A DNA stretch of 64,000 nucleotides from positions 93,065-157,064 of the forward strand of contig DFYY01000042.1 of NCBI GenBank assembly GCA_002383485.1. The letters run 5' to 3'. Source of the DNA: Bacteroidales bacterium UBA4070. Lineage in GTDB: Bacteria; Bacteroidota; Bacteroidia; Bacteroidales; VadinHA17. This document shows, one piece after another, positions 1-8,434 of the stretch. The position numbers and the translations under genes were made by a program. Under the pieces are notes generated by a model that did no database searches, was not told the origin of the DNA, and worked only from the letters and a program-made list of their open reading frames with translations. Within the stretch, counting starts at the first letter, position 1. Each line of letters begins with the position of its first letter.

Positions 1-2
1 AA

Positions 3-65
3 TGGTCGGACATGAAATCAGGTAAGAGCAAAGAAGTCTGGGTTGCTAAGTATAAAAAAAATTGA
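3..65 (+). CDS. possible 3' end of a gene entering from the left
   Basis: A frame open from the left edge encodes about 20 residues rich in Lys, Ser and Trp and stops with TGA at 63-65. It converges on the leftward gene that ends at 79. No family can be read from so little sequence and it may be chance; it is listed only because a truncated rightward gene here would fit the convergent layout. Confidence 0.2.
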   Translation, partial: WSDMKSGKSKEVWVAKYKKN

Positions 66-78
66 AATTAGATTTTCC

Positions 79-876
79 CTAATCTGAAGAAGGGCGGGTC
101 TTTAGCCTCAATTTTTCATCAACCATGTTTTTGATGTCAACATATGGGAAGATACTATCATCATCAATATCACTCTTAATCCTTGAAATGATAAATTTTT
201 TTCCTTCTTCGTTGTCATAAAAAAGTTCCTGTGCGATTTGATTGACAGATGGTAAGTTGGTTCGTTTAATAAACTCTTTCTTGACAAGATATTTTATAAA
301 ATAGGCAAGATGAGAATACGCCCCAGAGTACCATATTATTGGTTCAGGAGTTTTCACTCTTTGTTTCCCCTCTGGTCTGAATAACATTTTAAACTGAACC
401 GGAGAACAATTGACTAATTGAAGGTTGTTAAGTCCCTCGTATAACCGATTAAGATGAATTTCATACTTTTCATTGAATTCCTTTTTAACCGTGAAATAAT
501 AGACAGTATCCTTTGAGTTAAGTTCAGCATCAGTTGGGTTTGAGTTAAGGAATTCTTTTAATTTTTTTAAAACAGTCAGTTTAACATTAAACAATTCTTT
601 CAACGAAGAATTATTCGAGTTCATTACTTCTTTATATGCCGGGGTGAAATCAGTAAGTATTCGGTTATGACTTGCAAGCATAGTGCTGTATAAATCATCC
701 TTTCTATCTGGGTTGACACCAAGATATTCTCGCTTAAATATCCGAAAATGTTTTTCAAGATATTCCTTTAATTCCTTCGGGGAAGACTTTCCATTTAGTT
801 CGCAGTAATGCTGGGCATCAGCCTTATAATCATTCTCGGCAAATACCTCTACAAATTGGTCGATGAATGTGTTCAT
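79..876 (-). CDS. hypothetical protein, third gene of a methyltransferase operon
   Basis: A 265-residue soluble, mostly helical, charged protein without signal peptide or membrane segment. The C-terminal third has a W-x-G-x(4)-L pattern (around residues 180-195) followed by a short helical region, loosely like the C-terminal part of RteC-type proteins of Bacteroidota mobile elements; I do not regard this as an identification. The gene starts 12 bases after the stop of the methyltransferase gene on the same strand, so the two are almost certainly co-transcribed. By position it could be the partner of the methyltransferase, for example a restriction enzyme of unfamiliar type, but no PD-(D/E)xK, HNH or PLD motif is evident. 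Function unknown. Confidence 0.75.
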   Translation of the reverse strand: MNTFIDQFVEVFAENDYKADAQHYCELNGKSSPKELKEYLEKHFRIFKREYLGVNPDRKDDLYSTMLASHNRILTDFTPAYKEVMNSNNSSLKELFNVKLTVLKKLKEFLNSNPTDAELNSKDTVYYFTVKKEFNEKYEIHLNRLYEGLNNLQLVNCSPVQFKMLFRPEGKQRVKTPEPIIWYSGAYSHLAYFIKYLVKKEFIKRTNLPSVNQIAQELFYDNEEGKKFIISRIKSDIDDDSIFPYVDIKNMVDEKLRLKTRPSSD

Positions 877-888
877 AATAAATGCCTT

Positions 889-2058
889 TTATGGTTGCAA
901 CCGCTTTGCGATAATTTCACAATATTCTTTGACAATTTCACTACCGATATACTTCCGGTTTAACTGTTTTGCCATCTTTAGCACAGTTCCTGAACCCGCA
1001 AAACAGTCATAAACAATATCCCCTTCATTTGTCCATGTCAATATATGGTCACAGGCAAGCTGCTCAGGAAAAATTGCAGGGTGCTGATGGGCAAATTTAT
1101 CCTCTGTTGAGTAGCCATTTCCGGTTATGTATTTCCAAATGTTTGTCCGTGGTGAATATTCCGGAATTGGCTTGAATTTTTTCACCGGAACAAGTTGGTC
1201 GTTTTCGTCACGGTCAGTCTTTTGCCCAAAATTTGTCGTCCCTTTCCACCTGTTCTCTTTGTCGGCAATCAGGTTAACAGTTTTCGGCTTACCCTTGCTG
1301 AAGACGAACATGAATTCAAAGGATGCCGTATATCTTATGCCATCAGGTTTCGAAGGATAAGTTGTGGTATTCTTTTCAAATATCATAGTATCATGAAGTC
1401 GAAGTCCACAATACTCCTTGAAAAACAATGCCTGTTTGAAAGAAGTACCCGTCTCGCTTCCCTTGTATATTCCATCTCCAACAATCCACACAATTACTCC
1501 ACCATTCTTTATTATACGGGTAAGTTCAACGGCAATTTTTTCGAAATCAAATTTGTTATTCCCGTTGTATGACCGTAAATGGTCATATGGGGGAGAGGTA
1601 AGAACCAAATCGACATAATTATCCGGCATTTTGCTCATTGTAATTAGACAGTCCTCATTGAAAACTTTGTTGATTAAAATATCATCCGGATTTAAAATCT
1701 CCGATTTGCGAAAATTGCGACTCGGTAATACCTTTTTTTGTTCACCAAACCTTTTTTTGGGGAATTCATGAACCACATATTCATAACCTTTGAAATGTCC
1801 TTTCTTATCCCGAACTTCAACTTTATGGACAATCCTGTGTTTTACAAGCTCTTCAAATGCTTGATTTAATGCATAATATCCCTCTTTAAAATACTTTGGT
1901 AAGTCCTTTTTATTGATATTGTGATTGGATGGCAAAGACAAGAGAAATGCTAAGATGCCCTTGGCAGTTGCTGACAATCTATTGTCATTCAGTATTTTAG
2001 TTGGAACTGTTGAGTAATTGTAGTCTGTCCTTAGGTTCTGTATGCGACCTGATTCCAT
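889..2058 (-). CDS. HTH-DNA methyltransferase fusion (beta-class, N4/N6 type)
   Basis: 389 residues. Residues 1-100 form a winged-helix region like those in phage replication initiators and regulators. Residues 130-389 are an S-adenosylmethionine-dependent DNA methyltransferase: catalytic motif IV TSPPY at 154-158, and the AdoMet-binding motif I DCFAGSGT at 351-358 close to the C-terminus. Motif IV before motif I defines the beta class; TSPPY is common in N4-cytosine enzymes, though N6-adenine activity cannot be excluded. It should methylate a specific DNA site either as part of a restriction-modification unit or as an orphan modification enzyme of the mobile element. It is preceded by a small XRE gene on the same strand (88-base gap) and followed after 12 bases by an unknown gene. 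The N-terminal HTH is unusual and might give sequence-specific recruitment or autoregulation (inference). Confidence 0.9.
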   Translation of the reverse strand: MESGRIQNLRTDYNYSTVPTKILNDNRLSATAKGILAFLLSLPSNHNINKKDLPKYFKEGYYALNQAFEELVKHRIVHKVEVRDKKGHFKGYEYVVHEFPKKRFGEQKKVLPSRNFRKSEILNPDDILINKVFNEDCLITMSKMPDNYVDLVLTSPPYDHLRSYNGNNKFDFEKIAVELTRIIKNGGVIVWIVGDGIYKGSETGTSFKQALFFKEYCGLRLHDTMIFEKNTTTYPSKPDGIRYTASFEFMFVFSKGKPKTVNLIADKENRWKGTTNFGQKTDRDENDQLVPVKKFKPIPEYSPRTNIWKYITGNGYSTEDKFAHQHPAIFPEQLACDHILTWTNEGDIVYDCFAGSGTVLKMAKQLNRKYIGSEIVKEYCEIIAKRLQP

Positions 2059-2145
2059 AAAGAAAGGTATTTACGAATAGGTCGAAATTTATCAAATTAC
2101 TATCAGACAACCAGACGCAATTGTGTTGTTTTATTAACCAATTAT

Positions 2146-2397
2146 CTACTCCATTGTCTGGAAGAATTCTGATAAGGACATTTCTGTAGCATCAATTAGG
2201 GAAAGTAAGGTCAGTAGCTTTATGTTTTTCAAACTACCCTTTTCGAATCTTTGAAGGGAGTTTACGTGCACATCAGCAGTTTTACAGAATTCTGATTGCG
2301 TCAATCCGTCATTAATCCTGTAATTCTTGATGAAAAGCCGGATTTCTTCAATACGCTTTTCCTGATATTCTGGTATCGGTTGTTTGTGCATAACCAA
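2146..2397 (-). CDS. XRE-family helix-turn-helix regulator
   Basis: An 83-residue protein consisting almost wholly of a Cro/C1-type HTH (residues about 20-75), with the recognition stretch around QSEFCKTADVHVNSLQRFEKG. It lies directly upstream of, and on the same strand as, the HTH-methyltransferase gene. Size, fold and position resemble the controller (C) proteins of type II restriction-modification systems. I found no convincing C-box in the short upstream region 2398-2460. It may equally be a general repressor of the element. Confidence 0.85.
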   Translation of the reverse strand: MVMHKQPIPEYQEKRIEEIRLFIKNYRINDGLTQSEFCKTADVHVNSLQRFEKGSLKNIKLLTLLSLIDATEMSLSEFFQTME

Positions 2398-2630
2398 GGT
2401 TTACCATAAATACACCGAGATGTGGATTTTACTCTACGATAATGCAACAATGAGGTACTTCTGGGTACTGGAAATGCGATTTATACTTCTGTTTTTGTTG
2501 AAAATTGAGCCACCACAGAGTAAATTAGGTTTGAAACATAATTGATTTTGAGGAACATAAATCAGGAAGGTAGTCCCGACAAGCATATTCTCGCCTCAAT
2601 TTGCTCAGAATTTTTCCAAAGTCAGGTTAT

Positions 2631-2885
2631 TCAAAGGTCTTTGAATATTTCTTCCAGTGTTATATTATGATGACGTTTGTAATAAAGCAGAATCTGATAC
2701 AGCGATGAAAATTGGAAATCCAACCTTCCTTCTTCAATGGCATAATAGGTATTTCGTGCCACGCCTATTTCCTCAGCCAAGGGTTTATAACCTTTGTTTT
2801 GGTCTAATCTGAGCTTTTTTAATTTCTTACCCAGCTTAACCATAAATTCCTTTTGTTCAGTAGATATTTTATCCGGTTTTTTCAC
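2631..2885 (-). CDS. XRE-family helix-turn-helix repressor
   Basis: An 84-residue single-domain Cro/C1-type HTH protein (HTH about residues 18-70). Its start codon lies 30 bases from a pair of palindromes (2915-2934 and 2956-2975) that are the obvious candidate operators, so autoregulation is likely. A near-consensus Bacteroidota -7 element pointing the other way overlaps the second palindrome. The protein may therefore also control the rightward transcript leading to the short recombinase at 3334. The arrangement recalls a small lysogeny/excision switch. The role is inferred from layout only. Confidence 0.85.
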   Translation of the reverse strand: MKKPDKISTEQKEFMVKLGKKLKKLRLDQNKGYKPLAEEIGVARNTYYAIEEGRLDFQFSSLYQILLYYKRHHNITLEEIFKDL

Positions 2886-2914
2886 GGTTCTTTTTTGTAA
2901 AAATAAAAAAAATG

Positions 2915-2975
2915 TTGCCCTTATGTAAGGGTTGTAAAATATATATTATATATATTTGCCCATACATATGGGCAA
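2915..2975. promoter_or_regulatory. paired palindromic operators with an overlapping promoter element
   Basis: Two 20-bp dyads. The right one, TTGCCCATACATATGGGCAA (2956-2975), is perfect with a 2-bp centre. The left one (2915-2934; half-sites TTGCCCTTA and TAAGGGTTG) matches at 7 of 9 half-site positions. Their centres are 41 bp apart, close to four helical turns, as expected for cooperative binding of two dimers on one face. TATATTTG at 2951-2958 fits the Bacteroidota -7 consensus TAnnTTTG on the + strand and overlaps the right dyad. The adjacent XRE protein at 2631-2885 is the likely ligand. Confidence 0.7.
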
Positions 2976-3333
2976 CGACATTAAAAATAAGACAAGATTC
3001 GTTCATGAGTTAATTTCCTTCTCGTTTGACGGAGACTTCATGAATTACTTTTTTATCCTGATTCAACTCGACCAGAATGATGTCCCGGTAGGAATTTGGA
3101 TTTTCCCAATGGTCAAAGCATGTGGGACTACAATCTTGTATCCCTATTCACAAAACTAAGAAACCATGTTATGCAACTGCTTATATTATATTCAGGAATA
3201 TTCACTTATAACAAGAACTGAAACAGCCTCATTGTTGCTTTTTGCAAGAATATCAGCCAATTACATCAAAACCAGCATAAGGTGTGAAAAAACGACATTC
3301 ACTATTGATTAAATAACCATAAAACTGAAACAT

Positions 3334-3921
3334 ATGAGTGCGAAATTTTCAAGTACAACAGCAGATTATCTGGAATGGAATGAAGCCATGAATTTGATTC
3401 GGAAATTATATGCTGATGAAAAATATACAATTTCACTTTACATAGCATGTTCTGTATTTTTTGGTTTACGTGCCAGTGATACTCTCAAATTAAGATGGGA
3501 AGATTTGCTTGGTAAGGATGAATTTCAACTTATCGAGAAGAAAACCAAGAAGCAAAGGGACATTCGAATAAATTCGCAATTAAAAAAACACATTGCGGAT
3601 TGCTACAACAAAATTAAGCCAGCCAGCTTGAATGATTTCACCTTTATTAGCCAGAAGGGTACTGTTTATAGTCTGCAAAGGATGAATGTGATTCTGAAGG
3701 ATTTGAAGAAACAGTACAATCTTAAAATCAAGAACTTCTCCACGCACAGCCTAAGAAAGGCATTCGGCAGAGAAATATTTACACGCTCTGGGTCAAACGC
3801 AGAACTGTCGCTGGTGAAACTGAGCCAATTGTTTAACCATTCCAATCCTGCTGTGACACGAAGATATCTGGGTATTGCCAAAGAGGAATTGATGGAAACA
3901 TATGATATGCTGAGTTTCTAA
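3334..3921 (+). CDS. short tyrosine recombinase (catalytic domain only)
   Basis: 195 residues that begin almost directly at the catalytic domain of the phage-integrase family. The visible active-site set is R46 (GLRASD), K70/K72 region, H138 and R141 (HSLR), H169 (NHSN) and the nucleophile Y178 (RRYLG). The complete catalytic set suggests activity, but the N-terminal core-binding SAM-like domain present in ordinary 300-450-residue integrases is missing, so it either works with a partner or is a short lineage of its own. It is downstream of the XRE/operator switch in the same direction as the promoter-like element there. Possible roles are excision or inversion of DNA within the element; no inverted target sites were recognised nearby. 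Confidence 0.85.
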   Translation: MSAKFSSTTADYLEWNEAMNLIRKLYADEKYTISLYIACSVFFGLRASDTLKLRWEDLLGKDEFQLIEKKTKKQRDIRINSQLKKHIADCYNKIKPASLNDFTFISQKGTVYSLQRMNVILKDLKKQYNLKIKNFSTHSLRKAFGREIFTRSGSNAELSLVKLSQLFNHSNPAVTRRYLGIAKEELMETYDMLSF

Positions 3922-4086
3922 GCTACGTACCCAATACTAACGGAAGAAGATTCTCGCAAATAAACTCTTGAGGGATTCTGTTTATCAGTCACTTTGTCTT
4001 TAAGATATAATAAATTCAGGCGTTCTACACCAAGATGGGTATGCCGAAAGCCGGTTGATTTTACTTTTATCCCAAAATCCTCTTTT

Positions 4087-4698
4087 TTATGGGTACTTTA
4101 ATAAGCCATATTTTTCTCTGTATTTATTCCATTCCTCAAGATGGTTTACAAATTTGTATACTAACTCACTATCAGATAAATCAAACCTTACATCTTTTCC
4201 AAAATATGTTAATTCCACTTGTTTTATGAATAATTCAGCCACCGAAATTAATTCGTCAATTTCTTTACTGGTAATTTGTATTGATTCAAATGGGGTACGT
4301 ATGCGGTCTAAATGTGCATAATACTCATTACGAGTGTTCTTAATCTTTGTTACTATCGAATTTAATTTGTCCTCTTTTAGGGGAAGACAAAGCAAACTGA
4401 AATCATCAAGTGACAAATATTTGTTTAATTCTGATTCGGCATAGTCTTGGATGATTTTATTGCATAATCTCTCCAAACTGAATTTCTCTTTCTTATTGAA
4501 TAAAATACACAAGTCCATAATAAGTGACACACATATGGAATGGCTTATTCTATCAAAAAAGTACTGATAAGTAGTGTAAACAATTGGATTATTAAATTTT
4601 AAGTGATACAAAAATCGAAAATCTAAAGCATAATATTTGGATGGGAGAAATATTTTCATGATTTCCGAAATTTCCGATTCGAGTTCGTTCCTATTCAT
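4087..4698 (-). CDS. AbiU2-like HEPN domain protein
   Basis: 203 residues, all-helical, with the HEPN nuclease signature R-x(5)-H at R123-H129 (RNEYYAH) in the third quarter of the protein. Overall size and the pattern of conserved aromatic and charged residues around this motif match the AbiU2-like HEPN family, which is linked to abortive phage infection. HEPN proteins usually act as RNases, often with an MNT-type nucleotidyltransferase antitoxin; none is adjacent here. The gene stands alone between the recombinase and the WG-repeat gene. Defence function is inferred from family; the family call is from pattern, not from a search. Confidence 0.6.
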   Translation of the reverse strand: MNRNELESEISEIMKIFLPSKYYALDFRFLYHLKFNNPIVYTTYQYFFDRISHSICVSLIMDLCILFNKKEKFSLERLCNKIIQDYAESELNKYLSLDDFSLLCLPLKEDKLNSIVTKIKNTRNEYYAHLDRIRTPFESIQITSKEIDELISVAELFIKQVELTYFGKDVRFDLSDSELVYKFVNHLEEWNKYREKYGLLKYP

Positions 4699-4866
4699 GA
4701 CTATATTAAAATTAGATTGGGTTTTATAAAGATAGCCAAATGCAGTATTGGGTTACCAGATTTCAGATTTGTTTTTGTACTTTCATTGCAGCTTCTGAAA
4801 TAACTTATTTTAATGCTCCCTTCTGATGTTAACTGCGAATCATTATTACTTTATCAAGAAGAATAA

Positions 4867-6042
4867 ATGACTTCACCCGGGATAAAACAGACAAATGAAT
4901 CTGATTCATTGATGGCATCTGAAAAGTATGTTCCATTTCTAAAAAAGAACGGTAGATACATTTATGTAAAGCATTCAAGTAAGTGTCCAGTTTTTAATGG
5001 TAGGGAATTCGATAATGCCGGGGTTTTCAATGAAGATTTCGCTGTTGTTGGTATTAATGGCAAATCGGGATTTATTAATAGAGAGGGGGATGTTGCTATT
5101 CCATTTATTTACGATAGTGCATCAGATTTTTCTGAAGGCTTGGCAGGTGTAGAAATAGACGACCGGTACGGCTTCATCAATAAAAAGGGAGATGTCATAG
5201 TCCCCATATTATATGATAATGTTAGTGATTGTTATGATGGATATGTTCAAGTTGAATTAGATAGGCTGTTCGGAATTAATGATTCTAACGGGAAGGAAAT
5301 TTATCCACCAATTAGTATGGAAGTGGTAATCTTCTTTGAAGACATGGCACATATAAGTGATACAGCAGGTTACAATCATGGATTCATTGATATTACAGGT
5401 AAAGTCGTCATACCCAAAATATATTACTCTGCTGGTGACTTTTCATGCGGACTTGCCCCAGTCCAATGGCAAGACAAATGGGGTTTCATTGATAGAGAAA
5501 TGAATGTTAAAATTCCATATACCTATTCAACCGCCTACAACTTTAAAGAAGGCATCTCAGGTGTCCAGTTGAAAAATAAATGGGGATTCATTAATGTTGA
5601 GGGTGATGTAGTAATCCCACTTAAATATGATAAATTAACTGATTATTATCGCTTTATGTCTGAAGAGATGATAGGGGTTATGAACGGGAAATATTGCGGT
5701 TTTATTAACAAAATGGGAGAGGAAACTGTCCCATTAAAATATGAGCAAACGAAACATTTCTCAGAAGGGATGGCTGGAATCAAGTTAAAAAATAAATGGG
5801 GGTTTGTTGATACAAATGGAAGGGAAGTAGTTCCTCCGAGGTTTGAATATATTGGATTTTTCTCGGATAATATTACATGGTTTCTTCAGGATAAGAAAGA
5901 AGGTTATATTGACCTTGAAGGGAATATTATTATACCTCCAAAATATAAAAGAGCAGGATGTTTTGAGAATGGACTGGCAAGAGTTGAACTGGATGGACAA
6001 TCATTTTATATTGACAAGTTAGGAAGGGAATATAAAGAATAA
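4867..6042 (+). CDS. WG-repeat (beta-repeat) protein
   Basis: 391 residues made of about nine tandem units of roughly 34 residues, each beginning with a G-F-I-[ND]-x(3)-G pattern and followed by a VIP-x(2)-Y segment and an F-x-E-G-x-A motif, typical of WG_beta_rep proteins. No signal peptide is visible, so it is probably cytoplasmic. Such repeats form an elongated beta structure used for binding; no catalytic domain is fused here. The last unit ends with the protein. The start at 4867 is assumed; an in-frame ATG 16 codons later (MASEKY) is an alternative. The next gene (6130) follows in the same direction after 87 bases. Confidence 0.85.
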   Translation: MTSPGIKQTNESDSLMASEKYVPFLKKNGRYIYVKHSSKCPVFNGREFDNAGVFNEDFAVVGINGKSGFINREGDVAIPFIYDSASDFSEGLAGVEIDDRYGFINKKGDVIVPILYDNVSDCYDGYVQVELDRLFGINDSNGKEIYPPISMEVVIFFEDMAHISDTAGYNHGFIDITGKVVIPKIYYSAGDFSCGLAPVQWQDKWGFIDREMNVKIPYTYSTAYNFKEGISGVQLKNKWGFINVEGDVVIPLKYDKLTDYYRFMSEEMIGVMNGKYCGFINKMGEETVPLKYEQTKHFSEGMAGIKLKNKWGFVDTNGREVVPPRFEYIGFFSDNITWFLQDKKEGYIDLEGNIIIPPKYKRAGCFENGLARVELDGQSFYIDKLGREYKE

Positions 6043-6129
6043 AGACATCATTTGTTAATGACCTTCAATAACTTTCAAATGGATAAGTAATTAAGAACTA
6101 TTATTCTTACGGATTTACTACACATAAAA

Positions 6130-6711
6130 ATGGCTATATTAAAAATTAATGAATCGGAAGAGATAATAATAAACTACCATGATATCGATTGTTGTGGGGA
6201 TATTTTGTATGCGTTCCAGTTCCTTTTCAACAAGAAGAATGTAATTAATCCTGAAATATTAAGTGAACGCTATAAGGAAGGATTTTTTATCATTTCCGAC
6301 TGTGATTTTGAAAAATGTAGTATTATTGATTTTTTCGAACAAGTATTAAATACCAAGGATAGCATTCGTTATGAAAATATTGAGACACCCGTTATCCATA
6401 TTCATTGCAGAGCATGGAATGAGCTCAAAAATTACAAATTATCACTTTGGGAGAATGCAAAGCATTCAGATGGGAAAGGCAAATATCAAGAAGGATTTAT
6501 CGAATCTATGTTGGAATTCTGGGAGAAAGAAGTTGAATTAACATTTTCATTGGACTCCATCTTTACTATCAACCCAGATAAACATTCAAAAATAAGTTTA
6601 CATTATGAAACCAATACAGACAACTTACAGCATTTCGTGGAAGAACTAAGGTCGGAATTTCAGGATTTTAAAGGCAATAATCTTGAGAAGCATATTCATA
6701 ACTCAATGTGA
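6130..6711 (+). CDS. hypothetical protein downstream of the WG-repeat gene
   Basis: 193 residues, acidic, rich in aromatic residues, without signal peptide or membrane helices. Alternating strands and helices and the acidic composition recall small immunity-type proteins, but no family is recognisable. It follows the WG-repeat gene on the same strand and ends 9 bases before the convergent DUF6794 gene. Function unknown. Confidence 0.7.
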   Translation: MAILKINESEEIIINYHDIDCCGDILYAFQFLFNKKNVINPEILSERYKEGFFIISDCDFEKCSIIDFFEQVLNTKDSIRYENIETPVIHIHCRAWNELKNYKLSLWENAKHSDGKGKYQEGFIESMLEFWEKEVELTFSLDSIFTINPDKHSKISLHYETNTDNLQHFVEELRSEFQDFKGNNLEKHIHNSM

Positions 6712-6720
6712 GTAAGCATG

Positions 6721-7065
6721 CTATAAACTTCCTTTTTTCCAGTAATCTTGGTAATATTTAAGTTGCTTTTCAAGTTCGAAATTTTGTTGCTTCAAATGCC
6801 TATAGTAACAAGTTAAAATTACAGAGGACATATCATCAGGATGCTGAATCCCTAAATTGTTAAAATATTGCGACAAGGCACTGTTACTCCAAAGTCCCCA
6901 GTTATTTCGAATCCATGTACCTGTCGAGAAATGTAAATCGCAAACGAAATCCATTTCATTCATTGCTTTTATGGATTTTTTAGCGGAATCATCAAATTCA
7001 ATGTTCAACCGCATAATTGCTTCATCAAGGTCCTTGGGTATATTATCGAGATTTATGTCTTCCAT
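6721..7065 (-). CDS. DUF6794 domain protein
   Basis: 114 residues, cytoplasmic. It contains the hallmark pattern of this small family: an N-terminal IPKDLDEAI segment, then LHFSTGTWIRNNWGLW, then a serine/leucine stretch and an IQHPDDMS motif. These proteins are scattered in Bacteroidota genomes, often beside immunity-like or other accessory genes; biochemical function is unknown. It converges with the hypothetical gene at 6130. Confidence 0.75.
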   Translation of the reverse strand: MEDINLDNIPKDLDEAIMRLNIEFDDSAKKSIKAMNEMDFVCDLHFSTGTWIRNNWGLWSNSALSQYFNNLGIQHPDDMSSVILTCYYRHLKQQNFELEKQLKYYQDYWKKGSL

Positions 7066-7114
7066 GTTTGTGTCTTTTCATTCTTGATACCGGAGTTGGG
7101 AATATATTATTTTG

Positions 7115-7519
7115 TTATAGCGTTTTCTGTTCAGCCTCCAGAACTATATTATATAATTCTATCTCTTCCTCAGATGCTGTCTTATTCTGAATTTTTTTCT
7201 CAAATCCCTTTTTTATTTTCTGAATATGTCCATAATCATTAACTGGAAGTATAAGATTTAATATCCACATGCCAATAAAGGCAATTAATGCATATTTCCA
7301 ATTTATGAGGAATAACCAAATCAATGGAATATATTTCAGTTGACTTATATAATACAGATAAAAATACCAATCAGGGAAGAATTTGTTTTGGACTGCAATA
7401 TTCTGAGTTCCGAAAGCAAATTGCCTTATTTTTCTAACCGTTCTTTGGAAAAGGAAACAGTAAATATTAATGCATTCGAATATCAGGTATGCCCCTAACA
7501 GTATAAATTCTTTTTCCAT
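7115..7519 (-). CDS. small membrane protein, unknown
   Basis: 134 residues with an N-terminal membrane segment (about residues 5-24) and two further hydrophobic stretches (about 52-72 and 75-91), then a charged helical C-terminal tail of about 40 residues. No family recognised. It lies between the DUF6794 gene and the GYF_2/protease gene, all on the same strand. Confidence 0.65.
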   Translation of the reverse strand: MEKEFILLGAYLIFECINIYCFLFQRTVRKIRQFAFGTQNIAVQNKFFPDWYFYLYYISQLKYIPLIWLFLINWKYALIAFIGMWILNLILPVNDYGHIQKIKKGFEKKIQNKTASEEEIELYNIVLEAEQKTL

Positions 7520-7636
7520 CGTATTGTAAAATATTGATTAACAGAGATGTGATATTCTGACATTGTAGTTAATCTTTTATGCTTTATGATATCAACATTT
7601 GCAGGTTATCATTTTTAAGACCACCATCATTATGGA

Positions 7637-8434
7637 TTAATTTTTCCATTTGGCTGCGACTTCTTCAAAAAGTGCATGTGAACTTTCAATAAATTCATCC
7701 ATGGTTTTAGCTTCATAAGAAGCAATTGCAGGGAACATTAATTTTCCCTCATTTTCAGATGAATTTGCTAAATCATCCAGATTAAGGACATCATGTGCCA
7801 ATTCATGGTAAATAAGATAATACCGCAGAGGCTTTTTAAACGAATTCCATGTTGAGGGGTTAATGTATATTTCAATCTTATCATCGTCATTAATGGCGCA
7901 AGAAATGCCATGAATATGAGTAGCATCGGTTATGTGGTCGAATTTTGCGAATTTTATTATACTGGTAGTTGGCTTTTTCGGGAATATTCCATAAACAGCA
8001 ATGTCTCGATAAAATTTCTCGACATAAAAATCGAAATCCACATCTGCTTCATAAGAACTTGATTTAATCTCTTGATACAAATTATATTGATTTTGCTTTT
8101 GAACAAAAAAGAAGATTATACATAAAGCAAGTACTGAAACAAATGCAATGAAACCACCTCTTATCAGTTTTTTACGATTTTTTGAGGGAGATATCTTAAT
8201 ATTCATCTCATTGGCAATTTCACCTTGCTTTTCAGCTATTTCTTTAGTGTTTTTTAGTGGGGGTGGTAATGAGTTAGTGATGGCTTTTAACTCATCTAAG
8301 TCAGCTAATTTTGTCCAATGCTCTAACCCATAGTACCATACTTTTGTTTCCCTTGTAATTCTCTGTTGTTTCAGTTCTTCGAATGAAAAGGGACCGTGTT
8401 TTTCAACTCCATCAGTATAGAAGTACTTTTTCAT
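7637..8434 (-). CDS. GYF_2 (DUF4339) membrane protein with HExxH metallopeptidase domain
   Basis: 265 residues in three parts. Residues 1-52 are a GYF_2/DUF4339 domain (YFYTDGVEKHGPFSFEEL and the W-Y-x-G-L-x-x-W pattern), a peptide-binding module. Residues 92-110 form one transmembrane helix. The C-terminal domain carries HELAH at 210-214, followed by D220 at the spacing of a third metzincin ligand (HExxHx5D) and a Met at 233 in a context like a Met-turn. This predicts a zinc peptidase anchored in the membrane with its GYF_2 domain cytoplasmic. The gene overlaps the next gene downstream in the series (8434) by one base, so the two are translationally coupled. Substrate unknown. Confidence 0.75.
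   Translation of the reverse strand: MKKYFYTDGVEKHGPFSFEELKQQRITRETKVWYYGLEHWTKLADLDELKAITNSLPPPLKNTKEIAEKQGEIANEMNIKISPSKNRKKLIRGGFIAFVSVLALCIIFFFVQKQNQYNLYQEIKSSSYEADVDFDFYVEKFYRDIAVYGIFPKKPTTSIIKFAKFDHITDATHIHGISCAINDDDKIEIYINPSTWNSFKKPLRYYLIYHELAHDVLNLDDLANSSENEGKLMFPAIASYEAKTMDEFIESSHALFEEVAAKWKN

Noticed and set aside
2491..2520. A TTGAAAATTGAGCCACC-like sequence resembling the end of IS21-family insertion sequences
   Set aside because: Only one such end is seen, with no transposase or second end and no target duplication; too short to call a mobile element.
2968..3159. Small rightward ORF of 63 codons beginning inside the right palindrome
   Set aside because: Its start codon is part of the operator and it would be nearly leaderless; the product has no recognisable features. 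More likely a chance frame in a leader.
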